Positions 24,748-34,417 of a stretch of DNA of 64,000 bases are shown in pieces. The stretch lies in contig CM043963.1 of NCBI GenBank assembly GCA_014529385.2, positions 110,152,912 through 110,216,911 of the forward strand, given 5' to 3'. Source of the stretch: Adiantum capillus-veneris (taxonomy: Eukaryota > Streptophyta > Polypodiopsida > Polypodiales > Pteridaceae). Numbering within the stretch: position 1 is the first letter of the stretch; each line of letters opens with the position of its first letter. The position numbers and the translations under genes were made by a program. The notes under the pieces are model-generated. The model was not told the origin of the DNA. It saw only the letters and a list, made by a program, of their open reading frames with translations, and ran no database searches.

Positions 24748-24822
24748 AATCCCCCCTGGAGTGATGCGGTGAACGAGAGTTGGCACATGAGTAAAGGGAA
24801 GTGCCATGCCCTGAGGACAGGA

Positions 24823-26127
24823 TCAGTCCACAAAGGGGAGTAAGCCCAAAGCTTTGCGGAAAGCTTCAAGCTTCTCACGAGACAATGCCTTTGTGAAAAG
24901 ATCTGCAAGGTTGTCCTGTGTTGGCACATAAGCCAAGCTAATCTCTCCTGCTGAGAGCCTCTCCCTGACATAGTGGTAATGCACCTCAATGTGCTTTGTG
25001 CGAGCATGAAAAACTGGGTTCCTCGCAACTGCCAATGCGCTCTGACTGTCAGTGTAGATAGTGTTGGCAGTGTCCTGTCCAACACCCAAGTCAGCCATAA
25101 GGCGTCTGAGCCATACACACTCAACCGTAGCTGTGAAGACTGCCCTGTACTCAGCCTCACAACTCGAAGTGGCCACAGTAGGTTGCTTCTTGCTCAACCA
25201 TGATATACATGAACTGCCAAGCATGAAACAAAAACCACTTGTGGACACTCGCGTGTCAAAACAACCAGCCCAATCTGAGTCCGAAAAAGCATGTAAGTCT
25301 GGCGGCAATGATCCCCCCTTGGGATAAAACAATCCAAGATGTAAAGTGCCACTAAGGTAGCGAAAAATCCTCTTGACAGCCTGCCAATGCTTAGACCCTG
25401 GGCTATGCATAAATTTGCTGACCTGCGAGACTGCAAACTGAATATCTGGCCTCGTGTTGCATACATAAATGAGGCAGCCAACAGCAGTTTGGTAAAGAGT
25501 GACATCAGCAGGATCGCCAGCATCATGTAGACTCAACTTCAAACCTGTTTCCATGGGAGTGGCAATAGGTTTGCAATCCTCAAGTCTAAACTTACATAGC
25601 AATGTCTCTATGTAACTTTTTTGACACAAGGCAATACCACCATCACACTGCTTAAACTGTATACCCAAGTAATGATGCAACAGCCCCAAATCTTTCATCT
25701 TGAAAGTAGCATTCAAATCAGCCTTAAATTCAGCAATATGTCTCTCATTTGGTCCAGTGATCAGCAAATCATCAACATAAAGAACCACAATGAGAAATAC
25801 ATCATCCTCACGCTTTACATACAATGTGCTTTCTGTTGGACTGTTACGAAAGCCTCGTTTAACCAAATGAGTGTCAGCTTTCTCATACCAAGCACGAGGA
25901 GATTGCTTCAACCCATACAAAGCCTTCTTACATTTGCACACTTTGTCCTCTTGTCCTTTTATGACAAAACCGCGAGGCTGCGTTACATAAACTTCCTCAA
26001 ATATGTCACCATTCAAGAAAGCAGTAACAATGTCTGATTGATGTACATCCCAACCAAAATGAGCTGCCAATGCACATAGAAAACGCACAGTAGTCATACG
26101 ACAAGTGGGAGCAAAAGTCCTCTTCAT
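24823..26127 (-). CDS. Copia RT-RNase H (continuation after frameshift)
   Basis: This frame takes up exactly where the first loses register (about 26113) and encodes the rest of the polyprotein. It covers reverse transcriptase with catalytic VVLYVDDLLI, the conserved PRGF and KALYGLKQSPRAWY blocks, and RNase H with FSDSDWAG, SSCEAEYRA, YTDSQSAL and HIEVHYHYVRE. It ends at a stop at 24823, close to the polypurine tract, as expected. All catalytic acidic residues are visible. The first Met in this frame is not a real start. Confidence 0.95.
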   Translation of the reverse strand: MKRTFAPTCRMTTVRFLCALAAHFGWDVHQSDIVTAFLNGDIFEEVYVTQPRGFVIKGQEDKVCKCKKALYGLKQSPRAWYEKADTHLVKRGFRNSPTESTLYVKREDDVFLIVVLYVDDLLITGPNERHIAEFKADLNATFKMKDLGLLHHYLGIQFKQCDGGIALCQKSYIETLLCKFRLEDCKPIATPMETGLKLSLHDAGDPADVTLYQTAVGCLIYVCNTRPDIQFAVSQVSKFMHSPGSKHWQAVKRIFRYLSGTLHLGLFYPKGGSLPPDLHAFSDSDWAGCFDTRVSTSGFCFMLGSSCISWLSKKQPTVATSSCEAEYRAVFTATVECVWLRRLMADLGVGQDTANTIYTDSQSALAVARNPVFHARTKHIEVHYHYVRERLSAGEISLAYVPTQDNLADLFTKALSREKLEAFRKALGLLPFVD

Positions 26128-29110
26128 AATCTATGCCTTTTTGTTGTGCATAACCCTTTGCAACAAGTCGAGCCTTATGGCGATCGATCTCACCATCCGG
26201 CTTGCGTTTCAACTTGTAAACCCACTTCGTACCAATGGCCTTTTTGCCAGGAGGCAAATCACATAAAGTCCATGTGTCATTCTCTATAAGTGCATCATAT
26301 TCTGATTTCATGGCAGCAATCCAATTTTCTGAATTTTGTGCTTCATCAAAAGACAGTGGCTCCTCAACATCATGTAAACTAGACACAGCCAAAGCATAAC
26401 AATCTGATGCATAAGATGCATGGCGAGAGCCTGAACGAGTATGACTAGATAAAGGTGCATCCAATTTACTGTCACGCAAAGTGTGCACCAGCCATTTTGG
26501 CATACCTCTAGCCTGCTCATTTTCAGCCCTTTCCTCATCAAGTACATCATGTACATCTGCATCAGTAATAGGCTGTTCTAAAACATTTTCAGAAACCCCC
26601 ATAGGCTGTACATTTGCCTCATTGGAACTTACATTCGTATTTCCACCACTGAAAAGAGGCAACAAAGTGTCATAAATGTCCTGTGAGCTTACATTACTGT
26701 CTCTAGTACATGACAGCAAGGGCTGAACAGAGTCTTCCACAAACACTACATCCCGTGAAACCAGAATACGTTTTGTTTGTGGATGATACAACCTGTAACC
26801 TTTGCTTTCAGCACTATAACCAACAAAAATACATTTGACAGCCTTATCATCCAATTTTCTGCGCTGCACTTGTGGCACCAAAGCGTATGCCAAACAGCCA
26901 AAAACACGCATGTGCTCAATAGAAGGTTTTCTATCATGCCATGCTTCATATGGAGTAATAGACTGCAAAGCTTTCGTAGGACACCTGTTAAGTACATAAG
27001 TGGCACACATGATGGCCTCAAGCCAAAAAGAATGCGGCAAAGCTTGACTTTTGACCATACATCTTGCCATTTCCGTTAGTGACCTGTTTTTCCTCTCAGC
27101 AACACCATTTTGCTGAGGTGTATAAGGCACTGTACATTGGTGTTTTATCCCACGACTAGCCAAAAATGCATTAAATTCATGAGACATATACTCCCCCCCT
27201 CGATCGGAACGGAGGGCGCCCATAGTACATTTTGAGACATTTTCAGCCATAGCCAAAAAATGTTTGAAGTACATAAAAACTTCGGACTTCGCTTTAAGCG
27301 GAAATACCCATGCATGCTTAGAGTAATCATCAATGAAAGTCACGAAGTACAGGTAATTGCCCAAGGACGGAGTTTGCATGGGCCCACAAACATCACTATA
27401 CACAAGCTGCAACCTGCATGTGGCCCTAACTGAACCATCCTTTGGAAACTTAGAACGCTGCATTTTACCCAGAATACAGCCTTCACAAACATGTTTGACA
27501 GGTGCTTCAAGAGGCGGCAAAGAAGCAACCATATCAGATTTTTGCAAACGCAGCAAACTGGCAAAATTCAGATGACCAAAACGTGCATGCCAAAGTTTTG
27601 CATCTGAAATAGCCCTTGAATCTGCAACAGCATTTGCAAAATTTTGTCCACACTTGTCATACAAAGTGAGCTTATACAGCCCACGGCACAAAAGCCCAGA
27701 TGCAACAATTTCATCACCAAAACTGAGATCATGAACTGTACATCTGTCATCCACAAATTTGACTACAAGTCCAAGTCTAGCAAGTGCGGATACAGACAAG
27801 AGATTCTTCTTGATCCCAGGTACATAAAGTGCATCAACAAGTGTGAAGGAACTGCCATTAGCAGCAGTGAGCACAATCTTTCCAACTCCCTGAACTAGAT
27901 AAGAGGCGTTGTTGGCACAAGTGACTGAATTCCCATGAGGGACAGACTCGAGAGAGGTAAACAATTCACGATGTGAGGTAATGTGCTTTGTAGCACCACT
28001 GTCAAAATACCACACATGTGAATCTGCAGCAACTGACAAGCATGCATCATGGACAGCAGGATTGTAAGTGCACTCTGCGCTAAAAGCCCATTCTGCATCA
28101 ACATCAGCATCACAATCTCCTTTCACAGAAGACTCAACAATGGCTGCATTTGTAGTGGAACTAGCATTTGCAGTGGAACCACCCTCTTTTTTCTTAGCCT
28201 CTTTGGCCTTCAACTTAGGACACGACTTGATCAAGTGATCATTGGCTTTACAATAGTGGCAACGCATCTTCTTTTTGCCCTTATCACCAGAATTGCTAGA
28301 CGAAGTGCTGCCAGCAGAAGCATTAGGAACAGAATTTTTGCCACTCGCAACAGAACCATAAGAAGTGGCTGCATTACTGTTACCACCCTTTCTTTGAGAA
28401 GCAATAAAAGCCTGTTCAACTGCACGCTGCCTAGTCCTGTTTTTTCTAGAAAGTGACTCTTGCAACAGCAATGTGCATAATGCATCAAACTTGACAACTT
28501 CAGGATTTCCTTGGGTCATGAGTCTCCAAGTACTAGCAAAAGTCTGGTAGGAATCTGGTAAGGCATCAAGAACAGTCTGCACAAGGGAACTGTCCGAAAT
28601 GACTTCACCTGCAGAAATGAGTTGCTCATTGATATCCTTGACACTAGCAAGGAAAGTGTCCATATCATCTTCCTCATGCATAATCTTCGACTCTAGCTCT
28701 TTACGCAGCAAAGCAATTTTAGCCTCATTGCGGCTTGCATAAAGACCTGCTAGAATATCCCAAGCCTGTTTTGCAGATTTTGTTGAACGGATGTGAGGAA
28801 TAATGGTGCGCTTCACAGACAACGCAATCAATGCATGAGCCTGCGCATCCTTAACATCCCAACGAGCTTGTTCTGCCGTAGGCAAAACAACTCTAACAGC
28901 TGCAATCCTTGCAGCAAGACCTGCAACATCCTCAACATCGCCTAGATCTTCAGAACCAGGACGTACATCAATGCCCTGCACAATGTTCCAGACACCTTTT
29001 GACACAAGAACATGTTGCATCATATAAGCCCACATAGGGTAGTTGTCCCCATCCAACCTGTCCTCAGCAGCAAACATCTTGAACACATCTGTGTTGTTGT
29101 TGTCAGCCAT
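26006..29110 (-). CDS. Copia gag-protease-integrase-RT start
   Basis: The start is ATG at 29110 (MADNNNTDVF), the first good Met downstream of the LTR and PBS. Domains: gag (UBN2-type helices, about residues 20-220); zinc knuckle CHYCKANDHLIKSC (C-x2-C-x4-H-x4-C); protease with catalytic WYFDSGATKHI; GAG-pre-integrase zinc region (WHARFGHLN, then C-EGC); integrase core with D (YSDVCGP), D (RSDRGGEY) and E (NGVAERKN); and the first part of reverse transcriptase (KWVYKLKRKPDGEIDRHKARLVAKGYAQ). The frame is lost in a 4-base homopolymer at 26113-26116 and runs out of frame to a stop at 26006. An unbroken polyprotein would be expected, so this looks like a single-base indel. Confidence 0.96.
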   Translation of the reverse strand: MADNNNTDVFKMFAAEDRLDGDNYPMWAYMMQHVLVSKGVWNIVQGIDVRPGSEDLGDVEDVAGLAARIAAVRVVLPTAEQARWDVKDAQAHALIALSVKRTIIPHIRSTKSAKQAWDILAGLYASRNEAKIALLRKELESKIMHEEDDMDTFLASVKDINEQLISAGEVISDSSLVQTVLDALPDSYQTFASTWRLMTQGNPEVVKFDALCTLLLQESLSRKNRTRQRAVEQAFIASQRKGGNSNAATSYGSVASGKNSVPNASAGSTSSSNSGDKGKKKMRCHYCKANDHLIKSCPKLKAKEAKKKEGGSTANASSTTNAAIVESSVKGDCDADVDAEWAFSAECTYNPAVHDACLSVAADSHVWYFDSGATKHITSHRELFTSLESVPHGNSVTCANNASYLVQGVGKIVLTAANGSSFTLVDALYVPGIKKNLLSVSALARLGLVVKFVDDRCTVHDLSFGDEIVASGLLCRGLYKLTLYDKCGQNFANAVADSRAISDAKLWHARFGHLNFASLLRLQKSDMVASLPPLEAPVKHVCEGCILGKMQRSKFPKDGSVRATCRLQLVYSDVCGPMQTPSLGNYLYFVTFIDDYSKHAWVFPLKAKSEVFMYFKHFLAMAENVSKCTMGALRSDRGGEYMSHEFNAFLASRGIKHQCTVPYTPQQNGVAERKNRSLTEMARCMVKSQALPHSFWLEAIMCATYVLNRCPTKALQSITPYEAWHDRKPSIEHMRVFGCLAYALVPQVQRRKLDDKAVKCIFVGYSAESKGYRLYHPQTKRILVSRDVVFVEDSVQPLLSCTRDSNVSSQDIYDTLLPLFSGGNTNVSSNEANVQPMGVSENVLEQPITDADVHDVLDEERAENEQARGMPKWLVHTLRDSKLDAPLSSHTRSGSRHASYASDCYALAVSSLHDVEEPLSFDEAQNSENWIAAMKSEYDALIENDTWTLCDLPPGKKAIGTKWVYKLKRKPDGEIDRHKARLVAKGYAQQKGIDYEEDFCSHLSYDYCAFSMCIGSSFWLGCTSIRHCYCFLEW

Positions 29111-29458
29111 GGTAAATGTTGCACCTGATGTGAAAACTGCCCGAAAATAGGAGAAATGGAGCGGGAACAACTTGTGCTATATAGCACAAACCGTAGAAGA
29201 CTATAAGGCACCTGTTATGCAGAAAACGGCACTGACAGAAAATCTGCACAAAATGACGAAATAGCCTGTGCAGTACTGCCCGTAGTGGAAACGGAGGCCG
29301 AAATGAGCCCAAATCAAAATTCTGAGTAGACCAAGCTCTACGAGCTTGCCCAAAATATTTGTCGACCTGCGAACGCTCGCCAAAGCTCACTGAAATCGGA
29401 GAAAGTGAGCAGGCGTGTGCTGGAGCAGCTGGCGACTAAGCCCGGGAGGACGTGACCT

Positions 29459-29470
29459 GCTGTGATACCA
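29459..29470 (-). other. Copia primer-binding site
   Basis: The minus strand reads TGGTATCACAGC two bases inside the 5' LTR. It matches the 3' end of initiator Met tRNA for the first eight bases, the usual primer of plant copia elements. Confidence 0.85.
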
Positions 29471-29472
29471 AT

Positions 29473-29699
29473 TGTTGGAATTAGGGTTGCAGAGAAACAC
29501 ACACAGCTTGGAGAAGACGAAGGAAGCTCAAGGCACACAATAGAGAGTGTGTTACTTAGTGTGCAATGGAAAGATAGATAGCCCTAGAGTGATGGGCGTA
29601 TATACAATGCACGGGGGAAAAAACCTCCTAAAGAGGGAAAAAATGCCCCGGCGGTCCTAGTGTGTTCACACACATCACTACCACATGTATATGGTAACA
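29473..29699 (-). repeat. 5' LTR of the copia element
   Basis: 227 bp; on the minus strand it is followed by the primer-binding site TGGTATCA beginning at 29470. It should carry the promoter and transcription start. Confidence 0.97.
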
Positions 29700-30290
29700 C
29701 ACGCAAAATGTCTTCTTTTAAGATTCAATCATATGAAGCATTATCAAATTATTTGAGCACACATTCATGCATTAGATGCTACCGTCAATCTAGCAGCAAC
29801 ACACCTAGTCGCAATTGCAACCATGTGCCGAAGCATGAATGACGGGAAGCAACATAAAACATAGTCATCTTGCGTTTTTGCAATGACACACCTAGCCGCA
29901 ATTGCAACCATGTGCCAGTGCATCCACGCACAGTGACTTCTTTCAAACAGATGCTCTTGTCATTCTAGCAGCAACACACCTAGTCGCAATTGCAACCATG
30001 TGCCGAAGCATGAATGACTGGGAGCAACATAAAACATAATCACCATACGCTTTTGCAATGACACACCTAGCCACAATTGCAACCATGTGCCAGTGTATTC
30101 ACGCACGATTACTTCTTTCAAACAAATGCTCCTGTCATTCTAGCAGCAACACACCTAGTCGCAATCGCAACCCTGTACCGAAGCATGAATGACTGGGAGC
30201 AATATAAAACATAATGATCGTACGCTTTTGTAATGACACACCTAGCTGCAATTGCAACCATGTGCCAGTGCATCCACGTACGATGATTTG
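29700..30290. repeat. Satellite-like array, 175-bp unit (right part)
   Basis: The continuation of the array at 23950-24520 after the copia insertion. GCAACACACCTAGTCGCAA(T/C) recurs at 29796, 29971 and 30146, each 175 bp apart. The 5-bp duplication CACGC marks the junction. Confidence 0.93.
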
Positions 30291-30470
30291 ATAAAAGAAA
30301 TTTTAAACCTTTAAGTTAACGCAAAAAAACTCAAAAAAACATCAATAAAATAAGGAAGGGTTTAAAAAATTACTACTACACTGCTTTGAGAATGTGGAAA
30401 GCTGCCAGAAAGTTTGGTGAAGACTTTTCAATGTACCTCTTTTGTGAAAAGACAAGCACCGGCGTCACCT

Positions 30471-30477
30471 TTATATA
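30471..30477 (-). promoter_or_regulatory. TATA box candidate for the minus-strand kinase/RING genes
   Basis: The minus strand reads GGCTATATAAAGG. Upstream on that strand (30478-30560) is a GC-rich stretch with CGGG and CCGCC motifs, as at the plus-strand end near 17360-17450. Distance to the kinase-like ATG is about 1.5 kb once the copia insertion is removed. Confidence 0.45.
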
Positions 30478-30775
30478 GCCATGGCGGGCCCGGCGGGCAA
30501 ATAGCTTTACCCGACATGACCGCCGAGAAAATTCACTAGCCCAACGGGCTACGAGTCGGTCTCCAGGTCTTGCTAGAGGTCAAAGAAGATAAATGTCAAT
30601 TAACAAAATATTTGTTATTTTTCATTTCTATTGTTATTAACCTGAAATTATAGTGTGATCACGTCATTTTGAAATCCTTGCCTCTATCCCCTCCTCCACC
30701 TCTTGCTTGCATGACGTCCGCCCCACCCCGCGCCTCTATCTCCCATCTTCCATCTCTTGCTTGCGCGATCTCTGC

Positions 30776-30776
<1 letters not shown>

Positions 30777-30815
<39 letters not shown>
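30777..30815. repeat. Poly-C tract of 39 bases
   Basis: 39 consecutive C, then T and six more C. On the minus strand this gives a poly-Gly reading frame that is an artefact. The length is uncertain because homopolymers are prone to assembly error. Confidence 0.95.
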
Positions 30816-30818
<3 letters not shown>

Positions 30819-31676
30819 CCCCGTCTCCTACTTACATGACTTTGATCGAACAACTTCTCTCCACTCCGATGAAATAAGAGCGTTACTCTCCTCATGCTCG
30901 ATTTTTTTATTTAAATTGAGCTAGTACGCCCTGCATATATGTATCTCATAATGGCTCTAAAAATTTTAAAACCATTGGTTTGTTTTGAAATTCCATTAGC
31001 GATGCCTTGTACACAAAAAGCAGTTGTCAAACATAAACTCTTGTTAGTATCCTATCCGAGCGTCCACTAGGAAACATGTAAGATAGCACGTGCGAACAAA
31101 ATAAGAGATTTATAATTATGTACATTTACAAAAAAATGTAATTACAAAAAAGTGTACTTACATAAATGGATTTTTAATTGAGAAAGTGAAAATTTTAATA
31201 TATAAAAGCTAATTTTTTTACAAAAATACATACATAAGAAGTACATACAATACTTGAAAATATACAAGTAAAAGATTATTTAAACATCTCTTGTTCTCAT
31301 GTTATATATACGATTTTTACATAGTGGACTCCACGGGATATCATCCTCCTCGGACCTCAATAGCTTAAAGTGCGCGTCCCCATTGTGCTGCCGCGAAAGC
31401 CTCATAGTGACTAGCAGCAACCCGCTGCCACGGGTCCGCTTGAAAAAAAATTCAAAAATCCTTGAATTTCAGACCACTTTTGTTCCAAAAGCTGGCAATA
31501 ATAGCTGCGAACTTGCTCGGGATAATATCATAATAGTTATCTCTGGCAGTACGCTCTGGCATCATGATACAAGTCCTATGAGCTTTCAAGTTTCCACCAA
31601 CTATCATGAAGAGTCCGCGCCCATCTTCTTGTGCAGGAAGACTCAAGAGGTCTTTCTTTCCCCGAACGCTTGCAGC

Positions 31677-31678
<2 letters not shown>

Positions 31679-31743
<65 letters not shown>
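31679..31743. repeat. Compound microsatellite (GT)n(GA)n
   Basis: About 17 GT units run directly into about 15 GA units. This is the reverse complement of the (TC)n(AC)n arrangement seen near 5947 and 12861. Confidence 0.97.
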
Positions 31744-31746
<3 letters not shown>

Positions 31747-31857
31747 AAGAGAGATGATCCTCTGACCATTGATATCTTGAGAGCTTGCTGAACGCAAGGA
31801 AATGTATGAAGGTATGTTGAGAGCTTGATGAACGCAGGGAAATGTATGAAGGCATCC

Positions 31858-31861
<4 letters not shown>

Positions 31862-31898
<37 letters not shown>
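31862..31898. repeat. (GA)n microsatellite
   Basis: About 18 GA units, 120 bp after the compound microsatellite. Confidence 0.96.
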
Positions 31899-31901
<3 letters not shown>

Positions 31902-32664
31902 TGCCATCGCTCCACTCTGTCGCCCTTGGTCCCCATCGGAGGGTAGGATAAATGCCCCAACTTAGTGACACCGAAACAAAGTCCTAATTAGGAGCTCTGA
32001 AATTTTTGGATAAGCAAACCCTAAAGCCTAGTTCATGGATTGCCCTGAGCCGGTTGAAAATAGCTATGGAAAAGGAAAATCTGCCTGGAAAATTCACCAA
32101 AAATAGGTGAAAACATGCAGAAAATTCTATTTAGTTAGCAAAATTTTCTATTAGAAATTTCCGAAAAGGGAGTTATGTATGTTTATGAAAAATGGTTTTC
32201 CCATGACTTATAATTGCATTTTACATTAGGTGAAGGGTTCGTACACTGGGAAATATTGTGTGGGAGATGTGCCATTGCACAGAAAGGTTGCCGCAGACTT
32301 TGTGGGATGTATCATTGAACAAAAAGATTGCAGTGGCATTGCTGAAAGGTGATATTCTTCATTATTGTTAAAAGCTTAAGCATAGAAAACAAAAGAATTT
32401 TTTTTTTATTATTTGCATAAAACTATGAGCTTGCAAGTGAGCAAGGATAGAGAAGAGACCTTTGTTGACTGCAAAGATATTGTTTGAAAATTGACACTGC
32501 TTCTTTAATATGCATATGCATGCATGTGAGAAATTGTAAAAAAAGAAACATTCTAAAAGAAGATCAAGTTTAGTTTAATGTAATGTTTTTGCCCAAGAGA
32601 GTTGGTGGAGTAATCAGCATTTCACCAAGGAATCTCTTTGGTGGTCTCAAAGGTGCTCTTTACA

Positions 32665-32728
32665 GTGGCAACATATGGTGAACATAGATATCAAAAGTGG
32701 CAACATATGGTGAACATAGATATCAAAA
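32665..32728. repeat. Perfect 32-bp tandem duplication
   Basis: GTGGCAACATATGGTGAACA plus 12 bases occurs twice without a gap. Confidence 0.95.
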
Positions 32729-32913
32729 CTGTAGAGGGGACTTTGCTAGTGCAAAATGAAGAGGTACATATGGTTTATCTTTGCAAACTTCACAATTTTT
32801 CTAATGGTAGCTTCCTTGCAAGTGCATGATGTGGCATATCAACATGTAGAGGCCTTAAAAACACTCCATGAAGAGGAGATTTCTCTAAAAGAACAGCTCT
32901 CATATTGTGGTTG

Positions 32914-33075
32914 CTAGGTCTCCCACTTCTTTTTGGCAATCTTTGCTTGCATAGCTTCTTCTTTACGCTTTTGCCGAGCCTCCATTTTAGCTAGGACTTC
33001 TTTTCTTTTACTCTCCCTTTTGAGCTTTCTATCATCTCTTGCTTTGGTAATCTCCTCCTCCTCCTCGTGTGCATT
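32914..33075 (-). pseudogene. Fragment of a charged, coiled-coil-like protein
   Basis: The minus strand is open for about 53 codons from a TAA at 33076 to a TAG at 32914. It encodes a strongly charged helical segment (EEEEEITKARDDRKLKRESK, then KMEARQKRKEEAMQ, AKIAKKKWET). Such Lys/Glu helices are common at C-termini of transposon-associated Myb-like proteins and other nuclear proteins. No start codon or domain allows a firmer name. Confidence 0.3.
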
Positions 33076-33078
33076 TTA

Positions 33079-34078
33079 GGCTTTCATGCTCTCATTCAAT
33101 GATGAAAAAGTCAATCAGCAAAAGATGGGAATAGTCTTTCACTGAAAAGGGTAGGTAAACTTTTTCTAGAGTTAAATCTCTCTTTTCTTTGGTAGTGTAT
33201 CACTTGATGGAGCTTTGGGGATTATAAAGAGAGCCTTTTTTTGGGGACTTTGCATAGAAATGATGGCATGACATGGATTGGCATGCAACAACAAACTCAT
33301 CCTCCATGTCATTGCCGAAATATATAGGAGGCCATCAAGCCATAGTCACAGGGGATGCCCATTTTTGGGCTTCCCGTCCCCACTTGCCGTCCTGCCCTCT
33401 TTTTTACACTATAAATCCATTTGCACCCTTTCTCCCGTCCCCACTACTTGGGACGCGCTTCTCTCGTCCCCACTCCTTGGGACGCGTCCCTAGTGACTAT
33501 GCATCAAGCCAAGGATGCCTTTCAACCAAACATGCTTTGCACTCGTAGGACCAAGCCTACATCATGGGGAGAGGGTGTCGAGAGGCCAACACCAATATTA
33601 TGCATTCAACCTCCTTCCTAAGTGTTGTGATGTCATACCTCCTAGCTCAAAATAGCTAATTCCAATAGGTACAGACTATGAAGAAGAGTATGATTTACCT
33701 AGACAATACTGCAACAAATTTGTTGAGAGTACACAATCAGTGATGATAGTTGGCGAAATGAGGGAGGTTGTAAACCAGGTTCTTGAGCTATGGCAAGGGG
33801 CTCAAGGGCAAAAACCATCTTTTAAATGACATGGCAACCATTGGGCTAATGACTATCCTTGTGATAGATCAAGATTGTGGTGGCCTAGAGTTATTCTCTA
33901 TTGCCAGAGCACTTAAACACTATCGAAGGAAGCCATCTTCCAATCAACCATCGAGATCTCACTTGAATTTAATTGATATTGTCCCCTTGCCACCCACATC
34001 ATTAGGTGATGATGTAGTCTCCCTATGAGTTGTGACAAGAGCACAAGGAAAAATCCCTTGGAGAGAGAATTTTCTCCT

Positions 34079-34082
<4 letters not shown>
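33079..34082. other. No gene recognised; short GC-rich tandem repeat
   Basis: A 30-bp motif with CGTCCCCACT(A/C)CTTGGGACGC is repeated around 33430-33490, preceded by a partial copy. Nothing else identifiable. Confidence 0.45.

Positions 34083-34126
<44 letters not shown>
34083..34126. repeat. (AG)n microsatellite
   Basis: About 21 AG units. Confidence 0.96.
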
Positions 34127-34356
34127 ATTAGAGAAAATAATGCAATAGAGGTTATGCAACAAAGACACGCATCAGTCTCATGACCATGGAGTCTCCCCCT
34201 TGAGGAGGTGCAAAGGTGAAAACAATAGCGTGTGGACAAGGTGCCATAGACCCTGCCTATATAGCAGACAGGGGATGGTCGAGTGTTATAGGGTTGGACA
34301 CTACAAGTGAGAATCACTAGCAACACACAAATAGAAACTACAAAATCATTGAACTT

Positions 34357-34359
<3 letters not shown>

Positions 34360-34413
<54 letters not shown>
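34360..34413. repeat. (GA)n microsatellite abutting an LTR-like repeat
   Basis: About 26 GA units. The LTR-like direct repeat begins immediately after. Confidence 0.96.

Positions 34414-34417
<4 letters not shown>

Larger units (their letters stand above)
24521..29699 (-). mobile_element. Full-length young Ty1/copia retrotransposon
   Basis: The element is bounded by two 227-bp LTRs (24521-24747 and 29473-29699) that I read as identical, starting TGTTGGAATT and ending GGTAACA. It is flanked by a 5-bp target-site duplication CACGC at 24516-24520 and 29700-29704. A primer-binding site lies inside the right LTR and a polypurine tract inside the left LTR, so it is transcribed on the minus strand. 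Internal coding order is gag, protease, integrase, reverse transcriptase, RNase H, which defines copia. It interrupts the 175-bp array. Confidence 0.98.
30816..32660. other. AT-rich stretch without recognisable genes
   Basis: Contains microsatellites (listed separately) and a short tandem duplication at about 31780-31857, where TTGAGAGCTTG(C/A)TGAACGCA and GGAAATGTATGAAGG recur 43 bp apart. Open frames over 31299-31971 are driven by the microsatellites. Confidence 0.5.

Noticed and set aside
25621-28456. Plus-strand frames of 60-140 codons inside the copia element
   Set aside because: Antisense of well-defined gag-pol domains.
17330-30660. AT-rich similarity (GTTATTAACAT-type words) between the outer ends near 17300 and 30640 as terminal inverted repeats
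   Set aside because: The match is short and AT-rich; I could not align it convincingly or find a flanking duplication, so I do not claim terminal repeats.
30659-30895. Glycine-rich frame on the minus strand
   Set aside because: Produced by the 39-base poly-C tract.
34296-34305. CACTACAAGT as a possible CACTA terminus
   Set aside because: No matching inverted end or 3-bp duplication found; a 9-10-base match is expected by chance in a window this size.
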